Source of the DNA: Fidelibacterota bacterium
Lineage (GTDB): Bacteria; Fidelibacterota; Fidelibacteria; Fidelibacterales; Fidelibacteraceae
Assembly: GCA_028718545.1 (NCBI GenBank)
Contig: JAQULT010000004.1
Span: forward strand, 1 to 58,667
Reading direction: 5' to 3'
DNA length: 58,667 nt
Part shown: one piece after another, positions 19,479-29,567 of the stretch
How the letters are laid out: each line of letters begins with the position of its first letter
Numbering within the stretch: position 1 is the stretch's first letter
Notes under the pieces: generated by a model
Told to the model about the DNA's origin: nothing
The model's input: the letters and a program-made list of their open reading frames with translations, nothing else
The model's database searches: none
Program-made: the position numbers and the translations under genes

Positions 19479-20269
19479 AATTGTTTCAGCACCTTTATTG
19501 CCTGGACGGTTTCGGCAACGTCATGAACACGCAGTATCCCTGCTCCGCGGATCGCCGCAAGGCAGGCCAGCGCCAGGGAGCCCGGCAGACGCTCCGCAGC
19601 GGGAGTCCCGCTGATATCTCCGATCAGGCGCTTTCGGGATGCGCCAATCATCAGCGGATATCCCAAATCTAAAAATAGTTCAATATTCTTCAAAATGGTA
19701 ATATTATCTTCGCAGCGTTTACCAAAACCGATACCCGGATCAAGGATAATGGCTTCTTTCGCGATTCCCGCTTTTTGGGCGAAGTCGATCCGTTCGGTGA
19801 AAAAGTCCCTGATCTCTTTCATTACATCGTCGTAAAAAGGAGCTTCCTGCATGCAGCGCGGCTGTCCCTTCATGTGCATCAGGACGATCTGTGCCTTGTA
19901 TTTTACCAGCACATCCGCCATTGCAGGATCGAAGCGTAACGCGGAAATGTCGTTTACCATAAGGGCGCCGCACTGCAGAGCCGCCTCGGCGACAAGCGCT
20001 TTACGCGTATCAACGGAGACCGTCGCACCCAGGGCGCAGACCTTTTCCAAAACCGGCATCACGCGTGCGAGTTCGGTTTCGGCAGAAACGGATTCCGAAC
20101 CCGGCCGGCTGGACTCGCCGCCGATATCGATGATATCCGCACCCGCTTCCAGCATTTTTTCCGCATGCGCAAGCGCTGCCCCGCTGTCGCCGTAACGACC
20201 GCCGTCATAAAAGGAATCCGGCGTCAGGTTCAGGATTCCCATGATACGCACTGCAATTGTATTTACCAT
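19472..20269 (-). CDS. folP: Dihydropteroate synthase
   Basis: Condenses p-aminobenzoate with dihydropterin pyrophosphate to give dihydropteroate in folate synthesis; cytoplasmic TIM barrel and sulfonamide target. The 265-residue product carries NLTPDSFYDGG (14-24), DIGGESSRPG, SVDTRK, MHMKG, DPGIGFGK, the pterin/PPi-binding SRKR and the terminal RVHDV. These are all of the family's signatures at normal length. It begins 14 bases after ftsH and overlaps cdaA by 7 bases, so it is translationally coupled to the c-di-AMP synthase. Confidence 0.97.
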   Translation of the reverse strand: MVNTIAVRIMGILNLTPDSFYDGGRYGDSGAALAHAEKMLEAGADIIDIGGESSRPGSESVSAETELARVMPVLEKVCALGATVSVDTRKALVAEAALQCGALMVNDISALRFDPAMADVLVKYKAQIVLMHMKGQPRCMQEAPFYDDVMKEIRDFFTERIDFAQKAGIAKEAIILDPGIGFGKRCEDNITILKNIELFLDLGYPLMIGASRKRLIGDISGTPAAERLPGSLALACLAAIRGAGILRVHDVAETVQAIKVLKQLW

Positions 20270-20283
20270 AGGATATCAAAGAG

Positions 20284-22239
20284 CTATGTTTTTTTTACAA
20301 TTTCAATTCCGTCTTCCCGGAGGATCTCTTCCAGCTGTTCACGGTCCAGAGATTCTCTTTCCAGGAGTGCGTCCGCGATCTTGTTCAGGGTCGTATAATG
20401 TTTTTTCAGCACAACTTTGGCGCCTTCATAGGCGGTGACGACAATGCGCTGGACTTCCTGATCGATTTTCTGTGCGGTGGCTTCGCTGTAATTCTTGGTG
20501 GTGCCGAAATCCCGGCCGATAAAAAGTTCGTGCTGATTGGATCCGAAAGCCGTTACGCCGAGTTCTTCGCTCATACCCCATTCGCAGACCATGCGGCGCG
20601 CCATCTCGGTCGCCCGTTCAATATCGTTGCTGGCGCCGGTGGTAATGTCATCATTCATGATCTCCTCGGCAACGCGGCCTCCCATCAGGACCTGCAGTTG
20701 AGCATTAATGTATTTTCTGCTGTAATTGTATTTATCCGTTTCGGGAAGCATATGCGTCACGCCCAAAGCGCGTCCCCGCGGGATGATGGTCACTTTATGC
20801 ACCGGATCGGAATCCGGCAGCATCAGTCCGACCAGGGCATGGCCCGCCTCGTGAATGGCCGTGATTTTTTTATCATTATCGCTGAGTATCATGGAACGCC
20901 GTTCGGTTCCCATCATGACCTTATCCTTGGCCTCTTCCAGATCTTTCATTGTCACAGACTTATGGTTCTTACGGGCAGCCAGTAACGCGGCTTCATTCAC
21001 CAGATTGGCAAGATCGGCGCCGACCATGCCCGGTGTGCCTTTTGCCAGGATTTTCAGATCTACATTGGAGGCAAGTTTGATATTCTTGGTATGCACTTTC
21101 AGAATGCCTTCGCGGCCGAGTGCATCCGGGACATCCACCACGATCTGACGGTCAAAGCGTCCGGGGCGGAGCAAGGCCGAATCCAGGATGTCGGGGCGGT
21201 TGGTCGCGGCGATGACGATCACGCTGGCATCGGAATCGAAACCGTCCATCTGGACCAGCAGCTGATTCAGGGTCTGCTCCCGTTCATCGTGCCCGCCGCC
21301 CAGCCCGGCTCCCCGCTGACGGCCGACAGCATCAATTTCGTCAATAAATACGATGGAAGGCGAATTTTTCAGCGCCTGTTCAAAAAGTCCGCGGACCCGG
21401 CTGGCACCGACACCGACGAACATTTCCACAAAATCCGCACCGGATATGCTGTAAAAAGGTACTTTTGCTTCTCCGGCAACTGCCTTTGCCAGCAGGGTTT
21501 TGCCGGTACCCGGAGGCCCCAGCAACAAGGCGCCGCGGGGGATTCTGCCGCCCAGACGCTGAAAGCGTTCGGGATTTTTTAAAAATTCGATGATTTCTTC
21601 CAGCTCTTCTTTTGCTTCATCGCAGCCGGCAACATCCTTAAAGGTGATCTTAGAATTTTCGGGATTGAATTTTTTAGCGGGATTGGTATTGCCAAAAGAG
21701 AAGATACCGCCGCCCCCGCCGTTGCGGTTCCCTGCCATACGGCGCATGATCAGCATCCAGACGGCGATGATCACGATCCAGGGAAGTATATTGAGTAAAA
21801 TATCCTGGAAACCGACAGACGGTTCCTTAAATTCATACTTCAGTCCGGCATCATCCCATTGCTTTAGAAGCTCCGTATCCAAATGTAGAATGGTGACCCG
21901 GTAGCCGGTATACTCCACTTCCCGGCCGTTCATGTATTCCAGCAGGGGTTCCCGGAATTTTCCGGACAAGGTTGTACCTTCAAGAATCCCGTTCTCGATC
22001 TTTCTTTCCTCCAGATACTGACGAAATTGGGTGTAGGTCAGCTTCTTTTCATTCGCCGAACCGGCATTCCCGAAGATCTGCGCCAGGATCAGCAGAACAA
22101 TAACGAGTCCGATCCAGATCAGCGGTGTCTTGGGAACCTTGACCGGTCCCTGAAATTCGGGTCCTTTACCCGGGTCGGGCCTGCGGGGCGGTTTATTGTC
22201 GGGACCCCCGTCCGGTCCGTTAAAAAAGGCATTGAACAT
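20284..22239 (-). CDS. ftsH: ATP-dependent zinc metalloprotease FtsH
   Basis: Membrane-anchored hexameric AAA+ protease that degrades damaged membrane proteins and short-lived regulators. The 651 residues comprise a short Pro/Gly-rich cytoplasmic tail (1-35), a first membrane helix (38-56), an extracytoplasmic domain, and a second helix (147-165). The AAA module follows, with Walker A GPPGTGKT (241-248), Walker B VFIDEID (about 297-303) and second region of homology RPGRFDR. The M41 peptidase domain has HEAGH (463-467) and a third zinc ligand Asp at about 539. AAAGGAG sits before the ATG. It is 57 bases after hpt, the same tilS-hpt-ftsH order seen widely in bacteria. Confidence 0.98.
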   Translation of the reverse strand: MFNAFFNGPDGGPDNKPPRRPDPGKGPEFQGPVKVPKTPLIWIGLVIVLLILAQIFGNAGSANEKKLTYTQFRQYLEERKIENGILEGTTLSGKFREPLLEYMNGREVEYTGYRVTILHLDTELLKQWDDAGLKYEFKEPSVGFQDILLNILPWIVIIAVWMLIMRRMAGNRNGGGGGIFSFGNTNPAKKFNPENSKITFKDVAGCDEAKEELEEIIEFLKNPERFQRLGGRIPRGALLLGPPGTGKTLLAKAVAGEAKVPFYSISGADFVEMFVGVGASRVRGLFEQALKNSPSIVFIDEIDAVGRQRGAGLGGGHDEREQTLNQLLVQMDGFDSDASVIVIAATNRPDILDSALLRPGRFDRQIVVDVPDALGREGILKVHTKNIKLASNVDLKILAKGTPGMVGADLANLVNEAALLAARKNHKSVTMKDLEEAKDKVMMGTERRSMILSDNDKKITAIHEAGHALVGLMLPDSDPVHKVTIIPRGRALGVTHMLPETDKYNYSRKYINAQLQVLMGGRVAEEIMNDDITTGASNDIERATEMARRMVCEWGMSEELGVTAFGSNQHELFIGRDFGTTKNYSEATAQKIDQEVQRIVVTAYEGAKVVLKKHYTTLNKIADALLERESLDREQLEEILREDGIEIVKKT

Positions 22240-22296
22240 AAAATCTCCTTTACAGCCTTTTAATATACTAAAGATTTGCCGGATAATGTTCCTTTT

Positions 22297-22875
22297 TTAT
22301 GGCTTTTTATGCATATCCATGGCAAAAATGTCCCGCAAACGCCGGTATTGCTGGTCGATATCCAGGCCGTAGCCGACCACGAATTTGTCCGGGATCTCAA
22401 ATCCCACGTATTCGGGTTCCACATCCACTTTGGTTATCGACCGCTTATACAGCAGTGCCACCACCCGTACGGATGCGGGATGGCTGTTCAGAAAATGGTT
22501 CCGGAGATAATTGATCGAAAGTCCCGTATCAATGATATCTTCCACCAGGATCACATCGCGTTTGCTGATATCGGCGCTGATATCCTTGATCAGGCGAATA
22601 GTACCGCTGGAACTTATTTTGTGGTACGAGGAGATCTTAATAAAATCCATTTCGGCCTCGATGCTCATTGCACGCAGCAAGTCCGCCATAAAATAAAAGC
22701 TGCCGTTCAGCACTCCGATCATAATAGGCGGCTTGCTTTTTCCTTCATAATCCGCGGATATTTGCCGCGCTATCTGTTTTACGCGCTCCTGAATTTCTTC
22801 TTCCGAGATCAGAAGATCAAGGATCCTGCCGTCAAAGTCTCCGCCGTATTCCAGTGTCAGTGTTTTTTTGATCAT
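22297..22875 (-). CDS. hpt: Hypoxanthine phosphoribosyltransferase
   Basis: Salvages hypoxanthine (and usually guanine) to nucleoside monophosphate with PRPP. The 192 residues contain the IGVLNGSFYF loop, the flexible-loop region SSYHKISSSGTI and the PRPP-binding motif VEDIIDTGLS (about 111-120). Length is typical of bacterial Hpt. Its start overlaps the tilS stop by 4 bases (22872-22875) and ftsH follows 57 bases later. Known TilS-Hpt-FtsH linkage in other bacteria supports the assignment over other type I phosphoribosyltransferases. Confidence 0.95.
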   Translation of the reverse strand: MIKKTLTLEYGGDFDGRILDLLISEEEIQERVKQIARQISADYEGKSKPPIMIGVLNGSFYFMADLLRAMSIEAEMDFIKISSYHKISSSGTIRLIKDISADISKRDVILVEDIIDTGLSINYLRNHFLNSHPASVRVVALLYKRSITKVDVEPEYVGFEIPDKFVVGYGLDIDQQYRRLRDIFAMDMHKKP

Positions 22876-24254
22876 TGTTTTCTCCGGGTTAGTACTGATG
22901 GTTTAGTATAAGTAATCATTACCGCTTCATCATGTTCTTTTTTTAGTAAAAATTGGCCGGAGCGCTTAACACCGGGGATCCAAAGAACAGTATCTTCGAA
23001 CAGGAGCAGCGGATAGTATGGTTTTTGGGTTGCAGGGATCTTTTCGTCTTTCAAAATGTCGCTGACCTTTTTTTCTCCTCCGCGCCCAAAGAGACGCATG
23101 CGGTCTCCCGCCTTCCAGGAACGCAGCAGCAGGGTCTTCCCGAGTAATTCGGGAGAAAAGCAGGCGCAATGCCGGGATATTTTGAAATCCCCTTTCCCTA
23201 TTGCTTTAATTTGTTGAACCTTAAGATCCCCAAGGGCAGTATGCACGACTACTCCCGCGCGGCAGAGCAGTTCCCGGCATTCGGTTTTTTCGATCCGCCG
23301 GTCGCATATCAGTACATCGCGGTCTTTCATAAAATGCCGGTCCTGCATACGCAGCGTGCTTCCGCTTTCCGCGGAAAGGGCAAAACGCTGCAGCTGTTCC
23401 GCCTGTTTGCGACTGAGATGTTTTTTAAAGAATTCCCGTAAGAGCATCCGCTGTGCGGCGGGAGCAGCCTTCCGGAAGGGAATCAGATCCAGGCGTTGCC
23501 GGGAATCTTCTTCGATCAGAGCTTCCTCTTTCAGCATCTGTGTATAATGCGCCAGGCTTTCGACCGCGTTCTCCAGGGATGCGGCAGAGGCGGCCAGGGC
23601 GCTTTCGGCGTTCCGGAATCCCAGTTCCTCCAAAAAAGGCAACAAGCGGTGCCGGATGCGATTCCGGAAATAACGCTGATCGCGGTTACTGCTGTCCTCG
23701 CAGTATTTCAGATCATGTTCTGCGGCATAGCGCAGCAATTCACTGCGCGGAATGTCCAGCAAAGGTCTGCGGTAAATTCCGCGTTTCCGCGGGATGCCGC
23801 TGAGTCCTGCAATGCCCGCTCCGGTAAGCATACGGTATAATACAGTTTCCGCCTGATCGCCGGCATGGTGTCCGGTCATCAGCACATCCGCAGCAGAGGC
23901 GCTTGCCCATTTCTCAAAAACGGCATAGCGTTGATCCCGCGCCAGGGCTTCGGACACGATGCCGCTTTTTCCGCCGAGTGCCAGTTTTTCTTCCAGGTAT
24001 TGCAATCCGTAGCGTTCCGCGAGTCCCCGGCAGAATGCCGATTCTCCGGGGTCCGCTGCCGGCCGCAGCCCGTGATCGATATGTCCTAGGATCAGCTCCC
24101 ATTCCCAGGCCGGCTGCAATTCCAGCATCAGGTGCAGCAGCACCACGCTGTCCAGTCCGCCCGAAAGCGCAAGCACAATACGGTCCCGCTTTGCGGCAAG
24201 CGCATGCACCGTTATTGTTTCATGAACGCTTTTTGCCAGCCCGGACCATTTCAT
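22872..24254 (-). CDS. tilS: tRNA(Ile)-lysidine synthetase
   Basis: Converts C34 of the CAU-anticodon tRNA(Ile) to lysidine with ATP and lysine, changing decoding from AUG to AUA; essential. The 460-residue product has the N-type ATP-pyrophosphatase loop SGGLDS (31-36), the HIDHGLRP motif, TGHHAGDQAET, and the family's C-terminal substrate-binding domain ending near WIPGVKRS. It lies 17 bases after tyrS and overlaps hpt by 4 bases. All hallmark residues are visible. Confidence 0.96.
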   Translation of the reverse strand: MKWSGLAKSVHETITVHALAAKRDRIVLALSGGLDSVVLLHLMLELQPAWEWELILGHIDHGLRPAADPGESAFCRGLAERYGLQYLEEKLALGGKSGIVSEALARDQRYAVFEKWASASAADVLMTGHHAGDQAETVLYRMLTGAGIAGLSGIPRKRGIYRRPLLDIPRSELLRYAAEHDLKYCEDSSNRDQRYFRNRIRHRLLPFLEELGFRNAESALAASAASLENAVESLAHYTQMLKEEALIEEDSRQRLDLIPFRKAAPAAQRMLLREFFKKHLSRKQAEQLQRFALSAESGSTLRMQDRHFMKDRDVLICDRRIEKTECRELLCRAGVVVHTALGDLKVQQIKAIGKGDFKISRHCACFSPELLGKTLLLRSWKAGDRMRLFGRGGEKKVSDILKDEKIPATQKPYYPLLLFEDTVLWIPGVKRSGQFLLKKEHDEAVMITYTKPSVLTRRKQ

Positions 24255-24271
24255 GATCTAACCTTTTGGGA

Positions 24272-25489
24272 TTATTTGTCCACACGGAGTTTTAAGAATT
24301 TTCGCTTTCCCACCTTCAGAATATCGCCGTCGCGGATCCGCAGGGCTTCGCTGTAGGTGTTCACGCGCTCGCCGTTCAGGTAAACGCCGCCCTGGGCGAT
24401 CAGGCGCTTGGCTTCACCGCCGGAAGCGCAGATCCCGCTTTCCTGCATGAGTTTTGCAATATAGACTTCCACCGTACTGTAATGGTATTCGGGAATATCA
24501 TCCGGCACTTCCTTGTTTACAAAGACGGTATGAAAGTGTTCACGGGCGCGGTCGGCCGCAGTGCTGTCATGGTAGCGCCGGACCAGATGCCAGGCCAGCT
24601 CATGTTTGATATTCCGGGGATTCTCGCCTTCTTTCAGGGCTTTTTCATACGCATCGATCTTTTCGGCAGGCAGGCCGGTTACCAGATTAAAGTAACGGAT
24701 GATCCTGTCGTCGCCGATGGACAGGGTTTTGCCGTACATGCTTTCCGGTGATTCGGTAATGCCGATATAATTATCCAGCGATTTGGACATTTTTTCCTTG
24801 CCGTCCAGACCTTCCAGAATGGGCATGGTCAGGATCACCTGGGCTTCCTGGCCGTATTCACGCTGGATATCCCGGCCAACCAGAAGATTGAATTTCTGGT
24901 CCGTTCCACCCAGCTCAATATCCGAGTGAACAGCAACACTGTCGTAAGCCTGCGCCAGAGGGTACATCAATTCGTGCACCGAAATGGGCTGTCCGCTCTG
25001 ATAGCGCTTGGCAAAATCGTCGCGTTCCAGCATGCGGGCAACGGTGTAAAAAGCCGAAAGAGCTATCACATCCCGGAATCTCAGCGGATCCAGCCACTCG
25101 GAATTATAGCGGATCTCCAGCTTGTCGCGGTCCAGCACGATCCCTGCCTGTTCAAAATAGGAGCGGGCGTTTTCCCGGGTTTCTTCCAGACTGAGCGCGG
25201 GGCGGGTTTTGTTCCTGCCGCTGGGATCCCCGATCATAGCCGTAAAGTCGCCGATGATCAGCACTGCCTGATGGCCGAGGTCCTGGAACTGGCGCATTTT
25301 CCCCAACACCACCGCATGACCGATATGCAAATCGGGACGGCTGGGATCGGCTCCGAGCTTGACGCGCAGCGCCTTACCGGTCCGGATACTGTTTTCGATT
25401 TTTTTAACAAGGTCCTCTTCGGGAATAATTTCTTCCGCACCTTTCCGGATCAGATCCATTTGTTCATTTATCGGTGGAAAGCGATGCAT
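24272..25489 (-). CDS. tyrS: Tyrosyl-tRNA synthetase
   Basis: Class I aminoacyl-tRNA synthetase charging tRNA-Tyr. The 405 residues include the HIGH motif (55-58), KMSKS (233-237) and a C-terminal S4 RNA-binding domain (about 340-405, GEAKRLIAQGGVYLNGERV). Length and the form of the motifs fit the TyrZ-like subgroup, which lacks the longer connective region of the classical TyrS. AAAGGAG precedes the ATG. The gene is 16 bases after smpB, so two translation functions share the transcript. No T-box-like leader is seen, as expected outside Firmicutes. Confidence 0.96.
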   Translation of the reverse strand: MHRFPPINEQMDLIRKGAEEIIPEEDLVKKIENSIRTGKALRVKLGADPSRPDLHIGHAVVLGKMRQFQDLGHQAVLIIGDFTAMIGDPSGRNKTRPALSLEETRENARSYFEQAGIVLDRDKLEIRYNSEWLDPLRFRDVIALSAFYTVARMLERDDFAKRYQSGQPISVHELMYPLAQAYDSVAVHSDIELGGTDQKFNLLVGRDIQREYGQEAQVILTMPILEGLDGKEKMSKSLDNYIGITESPESMYGKTLSIGDDRIIRYFNLVTGLPAEKIDAYEKALKEGENPRNIKHELAWHLVRRYHDSTAADRAREHFHTVFVNKEVPDDIPEYHYSTVEVYIAKLMQESGICASGGEAKRLIAQGGVYLNGERVNTYSEALRIRDGDILKVGKRKFLKLRVDK

Positions 25490-25505
25490 GGAATTCTCCT
25501 TTTTA

Positions 25506-25949
25506 TCAATGTTTCATACTGCGTTCGATTTGGCGTTTTTCATCTTTTTCCGCAATGCTCTGCCGTTTATCGTGCAGTTTTTTTCCTTTTGCAAGACCGA
25601 CCTCGACCTTGATATGGTTCCCGGACCAGTACAACGCCAGCGGCACCAGCGTCAAATGCTGTTCTTCTCGTTTTTTCCGGAGACGGCGTATCTCTTTGGC
25701 GTGCAGCAGCAGCTTGCGCGGACGTACGGGGTCCAGTTGTTCGTAACCGGCATGGGAATAGGGCGAAATATGGGCCTGTAGCAGATACATTTCATTATCA
25801 CGGATATTGCAGTATGCTTCCCGGATGTTGATCTTTCCTTCGCGGATCGCCTTGACCTCCATTCCGTGCAGTACAATCCCCGTTTCGATCTTTTCCAGGA
25901 TATGATAATCGTGCCAGGCCTTACGGTTTTGCAGTATCACCTTTTCCAT
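25506..25949 (-). CDS. smpB: SsrA-binding protein SmpB
   Basis: Binds tmRNA and delivers it to stalled ribosomes in trans-translation. The 147-residue product (usual ~150) has the beta-barrel motifs RKAWHDYHILEKIETGIVL, GMEVKAIREGKINI and HISPYSHAGYEQLDP, followed by KLLLHAKEI and the basic C-terminal tail KGKKLHDKRQSIAEKD. An open frame continues upstream to 26033, but that sequence is repeat-like and not homologous to the family, so I start at the ATG before EKVILQNRKA. The tmRNA gene itself is not in the adjacent gap. Confidence 0.96.
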   Translation of the reverse strand: MEKVILQNRKAWHDYHILEKIETGIVLHGMEVKAIREGKINIREAYCNIRDNEMYLLQAHISPYSHAGYEQLDPVRPRKLLLHAKEIRRLRKKREEQHLTLVPLALYWSGNHIKVEVGLAKGKKLHDKRQSIAEKDEKRQIERSMKH

Positions 25950-26556
25950 GAAGGGAATATAAGGAAGTTCGGGAGGAATGAGAAGACGAAATTTTGAAGA
26001 ATGTCGAGGTGTCGAGGTGCCTGCCCACCGCATCCGCCAAGTGGCGGAGAAGGCGGCTCGAGGTGTAGATTCAATATTTAAAATTCAAGATTCAAAATAA
26101 TTCCGCCGACAAAAGTTTTCAACTTCTTAAGTTCTTAACTTCCGCTTTCTCGCGTTCTCCCACACTCCACTTCTCCGTTGCTCAGCGCCCAAGGTTCAAA
26201 AGAATGTCGAGTTATGGAGGCGTCGAGCTGTCGAGTTGTGGAGGCGCCGAGCTGTCGAGTCGTTTAGTTGTCGAGAACAAAAACATTATCCAATATGTTT
26301 TATCAATAAAAGCTATCCTGTATATCCTGTCCCACGGGGATCCCTACGGGATTATCCTGCCTAAAAGAACGTTGAGTTGTCGGGTTGTTTAGTCCTCGAG
26401 TACAAAAACAATATCCGGTATGTTTTATCAATGAAAACCATCCCGTATATCCTGTGATCCTGTCTAAAAAAGAATATCCGGTTTATCCTGTCCCATGGTG
26501 ATCCCTACGGGATGATCCTGTCTGAACATTTATCCGGCGATCCTGTCTGTAAAACG
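25950..26556. repeat. Gene-free spacer of degenerate dispersed repeats
   Basis: This 607-base gap between rodA and smpB holds no gene. Its pieces are: short TCGAG-rich near-repeats (25998-26020, 26204-26275); a hairpin TCCGCC-AAGT-GGCGGA (26033-26048); A/T-rich words built on ATTCAA; and two diverged copies of a ~80-100-base unit (26271-26370 and 26396-26476) containing TATGTTTTATCAAT and runs of ATCCTGT. A further partial copy is at 26477-26535. The block around GATCCCTACGGGAT, itself an inverted repeat, occurs at 26331-26359 and 26491-26519. It resembles the non-coding dispersed repeats found between genes in several FCB genomes. Spacing is too irregular for CRISPR. Confidence 0.7.
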
Positions 26557-27783
26557 TCATTCGGCATTGCCGTTCAGCACCAATCCCACCAGGCCGAAAC
26601 TGGTCATCAGAAAGCTTCCGCCGTAAGAGATAAAGGGCAGGGGTTTGCCCGTAACCGGCAGCAGTCCGACCGTCATTCCCACATTGATCAGAATATGCGC
26701 AAGCAGGGCGGCCGTTCCCCCAATGATCAGCATCGCGGAAAAAGTACTCTTCGCTGTCCGGGCCATGCCCAGCCAGCGTATGATCAGAAAACAGTAGATG
26801 AAGAGGATCACGCTGATCCCGATAAAGCCGAATTCTTCCGAGACAACAGAAAAAATGAAATCGGTGTGCTGTTCCGGAAGAAAGTTCAGATGGGACTGGG
26901 TGCCCTGTAAAAATCCCTTACCGTGCAGACCGCCGGAGCCGATGGCGATCTGCGACTGAATGACCTGATAGCCGGCGCCCATGGGATCAAGACGGGGGTT
27001 CAGCATGGTCAGAATTCGTTGCTGCTGGTAAGGCTTAATGACACTCCAGAAATAGGGTGTCAGTACACCTACCAGTACGTTTCCGAGGAACATACCGACG
27101 GAAAAGATCACATTCTTGTTATTCAGGAAAATAACCAGCGCCAGCAGAAGTCCCCAGATCAGAAAAACCCAACTGTTGAATGCCGCCAGCATGGTAATAA
27201 AGGGCGCCAGAAGGAGAAAAATATAGTATAGGCGGTATCCGCTGGCAAAGAGCATCACGGAGAATACGACAATATAGATCAGCGTCGTTCCCAGATCCGG
27301 CTGGATAAAGACCAGTCCGGCAGGTAAAAGAAGGATCAGCAGCGGATAGAACACATAGCCGAAATTGTCGGTCGAACGCCGGTTTTCGCTAAAGACTTTC
27401 GCCAGCATGATGATCAGGAGAAATTTCATATATTCTGAGGGTTGGATCTGAAAGATCCCCAGATTGATCCAGCGGCTGGTCCCAAAGCCGATAAGCGAAA
27501 GTATGAACGGGATGATCAGCAATCCGATCCCGATCAGGTAAAGCACTTCCGCATAACTGAGCAAAAAGCTTTTTCGCAGGGAAAACAGAATGATCAGCAT
27601 CAGAACTCCGCTGACAAGACCCAGCATCTGTTTCCAGAAATACTGCATATTCGATTCCGAACCCACAAAATAGCTTGCACTGTAAATGGCGACCAGGCCA
27701 AAAGCGCTCAGAATGAATACCAGCACCAGGGTGCTGATATCGATCTGCGAAAATTTCAGGCTAAAAAAATCTTTGAATCTCAT
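26557..27783 (-). CDS. rodA: RodA, SEDS peptidoglycan glycosyltransferase
   Basis: Polymerises lipid II for lateral-wall growth in the elongasome, paired with PBP2. The 408-residue integral membrane protein has about ten hydrophobic helices and SEDS-family signatures: SRWINLGIFQIQPSEYMK, the QPDLGTTLIY loop (with the catalytic-type Asp), GSGGLHGKGFLQGTQSHLNFLPEQHTDFIFSVVSEE, and the C-terminal LPFISYGGSFL. Its start overlaps the mrdA stop by 4 bases, so the transpeptidase and polymerase are translationally coupled. It is the last gene of the mre-rod cluster; no clear terminator follows. Confidence 0.97.
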   Translation of the reverse strand: MRFKDFFSLKFSQIDISTLVLVFILSAFGLVAIYSASYFVGSESNMQYFWKQMLGLVSGVLMLIILFSLRKSFLLSYAEVLYLIGIGLLIIPFILSLIGFGTSRWINLGIFQIQPSEYMKFLLIIMLAKVFSENRRSTDNFGYVFYPLLILLLPAGLVFIQPDLGTTLIYIVVFSVMLFASGYRLYYIFLLLAPFITMLAAFNSWVFLIWGLLLALVIFLNNKNVIFSVGMFLGNVLVGVLTPYFWSVIKPYQQQRILTMLNPRLDPMGAGYQVIQSQIAIGSGGLHGKGFLQGTQSHLNFLPEQHTDFIFSVVSEEFGFIGISVILFIYCFLIIRWLGMARTAKSTFSAMLIIGGTAALLAHILINVGMTVGLLPVTGKPLPFISYGGSFLMTSFGLVGLVLNGNAE

Positions 27784-29552
27784 GATCTTCTCATATAATA
27801 CCAGGCTTTCAGGAGTTTTCCCGCGATGGGCGCAGCCGTGTCGCTGCCACCCATTCCGTGTTCGACAAAAACTGCGACGGCATAAGGGAAATCCTTTAAT
27901 TTTGAATATCCCACAAACCAGGCGTGTGCTTCGCCGTGTGGATTCTGTGCGGTTCCCGTCTTTCCGAACAAGTTCAGTCCGGGAACGTTTGCGGTTCTTC
28001 CCGTTCCCCAGTTGCTTTGTACCGCATTTAACATGCCGCTTTCTATTTCTTTCCAGGTGTTGTCGGAAATGCCGTCAATTTTCCGCAGCGGATACTCCGG
28101 ATATTCCAGGCTATTCGTTTCGGTAGAATGCACGGCACGCAGCAGGTGCGGTGTGGGTACCTTCCCGCGGGTTGCCAGGATAGCGGCATAGCGCACCGCC
28201 TGGATGGGCGTAATCAGTACATCTCCCTGACCGATCACCATGTTCAGCCAGGTGCCTTTCCACCATTTGCGCCGGCCGTACTGCCGGTCCAGAAAATCCC
28301 GGTCCGGAGCAATTCCGGGCAATTCTCCCGGCAGATCAATTCCGGTCAACTCTCCGAATCCCAGTTTTTTCTGAAAATAGCACCAGTCATCCACTCCCAG
28401 TTCGAGGATCACGTTATAAAAATAAATATTGCAGGAGTGGGCGATCGCTTCATTCAGATTTTCCATTCCATGAACATGGGAGCAGCGGTACTCGCGGCCA
28501 CCCAATGCATAGATTCCCGTACATTCGTACTGGGTCTCCGGAGTAATGACTCCCTTTTCCAGTCCGGCGATTGCGGCGATCATTTTATAGATAGAGCCGG
28601 CGGGATACTGGCCGCGGATCATGCGGTTAAAGAGCGGAATGCGTTTATCCTGGCTGACGGAATCCCATTGCGCCTGGGTCAGGCCTTCATTGAAGAGATC
28701 CGGATCGTAGCCCGGTGAAGACACGGCTGCAAGGATTTCTCCATTTTCGTAATTCATCAGTACGGCGGCACCGTTATATTTTTGCATCAACACTTCCGCC
28801 TCTGCCTGCAAACGGCTGTCAATAGTGAGATACAGGGCATCTCCCGGCTTGGGATTGATCTGTTCATAAGCCTGATCGTTCAGCGGCTTTCCGACTGCAT
28901 TGACCTGCTTGTAACGGTAACCGCGCTCTCCTTTCAGAAGATGCTCGTATTGTTTTTCAATACCGTCGTATCCGACAAAATCTCCCGGTTTGTAGCCTTG
29001 CTGGCGGTACAGATAATAATCCTGCGGTCGGATCGGCGCCGTATAGCCAAGAATATTGCCGCTTTTAATTTCGTTGAGATATTCGCGGACCGGATCAAAG
29101 GCCACCTCTGCGCCCGGGAGATCCAGAATGTTTTCGTTGATGCAGGTATTGATCTTGAAATTGATATTCCGCAGAACGACCGCAGGCCGATAAGCGCCGA
29201 TCTGGCTGCGTTTCATGTTCTCCTGCAGCGAGGCTACCGGAATGCCGCACATATTTGCAAGCTTCTGCCAGGTTTCGGGATGCTGGCGGATCAGATCCGG
29301 ATAGACGACCAGATTGTAGGAAGGGATATTATAGATCAGCTTTCTTCCATCGCGGTCATAAACCAGACCGCGGGGTGCGCTAATGTCCGTGCGGTTCAGC
29401 ATATTGCCCATTGCCTGGCTTTTAAAAACCGCATGTTGAATGATCTGTAGATCAAAAAAACGAATAATCAGGATACAGAACAACAGGACCGCTACCGTTG
29501 AAATCGCCAGAAGGCGGTACTTGTTAATATGGTTCTGGGGCTCCTTAAACAT
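27780..29552 (-). CDS. mrdA: Penicillin-binding protein 2 (elongation transpeptidase)
   Basis: Class B PBP that cross-links new peptidoglycan during rod elongation, acting with RodA. The 590 residues show a cytoplasmic tail, one membrane helix (about 13-33), the pedestal domain (RGLVYDRDGR, IEKQYEHLLKGERGY), and a transpeptidase domain with SIYK (catalytic Ser320, Lys323), SCN (373-375) and KTG (531-533). GQGDVLITPIQ is also typical. GGAGG precedes the ATG. It lies 15 bases after mreD and overlaps rodA by 4 bases. Confidence 0.97.
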   Translation of the reverse strand: MFKEPQNHINKYRLLAISTVAVLLFCILIIRFFDLQIIQHAVFKSQAMGNMLNRTDISAPRGLVYDRDGRKLIYNIPSYNLVVYPDLIRQHPETWQKLANMCGIPVASLQENMKRSQIGAYRPAVVLRNINFKINTCINENILDLPGAEVAFDPVREYLNEIKSGNILGYTAPIRPQDYYLYRQQGYKPGDFVGYDGIEKQYEHLLKGERGYRYKQVNAVGKPLNDQAYEQINPKPGDALYLTIDSRLQAEAEVLMQKYNGAAVLMNYENGEILAAVSSPGYDPDLFNEGLTQAQWDSVSQDKRIPLFNRMIRGQYPAGSIYKMIAAIAGLEKGVITPETQYECTGIYALGGREYRCSHVHGMENLNEAIAHSCNIYFYNVILELGVDDWCYFQKKLGFGELTGIDLPGELPGIAPDRDFLDRQYGRRKWWKGTWLNMVIGQGDVLITPIQAVRYAAILATRGKVPTPHLLRAVHSTETNSLEYPEYPLRKIDGISDNTWKEIESGMLNAVQSNWGTGRTANVPGLNLFGKTGTAQNPHGEAHAWFVGYSKLKDFPYAVAVFVEHGMGGSDTAAPIAGKLLKAWYYMRRS

Positions 29553-29567
29553 TGCTTCGATCCTCCG

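Noticed and set aside
25950..26200. tmRNA gene next to smpB
   Set aside because: No acceptor-like ends, tRNA-like T arm or tag-peptide frame is visible; the sequence is repeat-like.
26204..26535. CRISPR array
   Set aside because: The repeats differ in length and sequence, spacing is irregular, and no cas genes are in the window.
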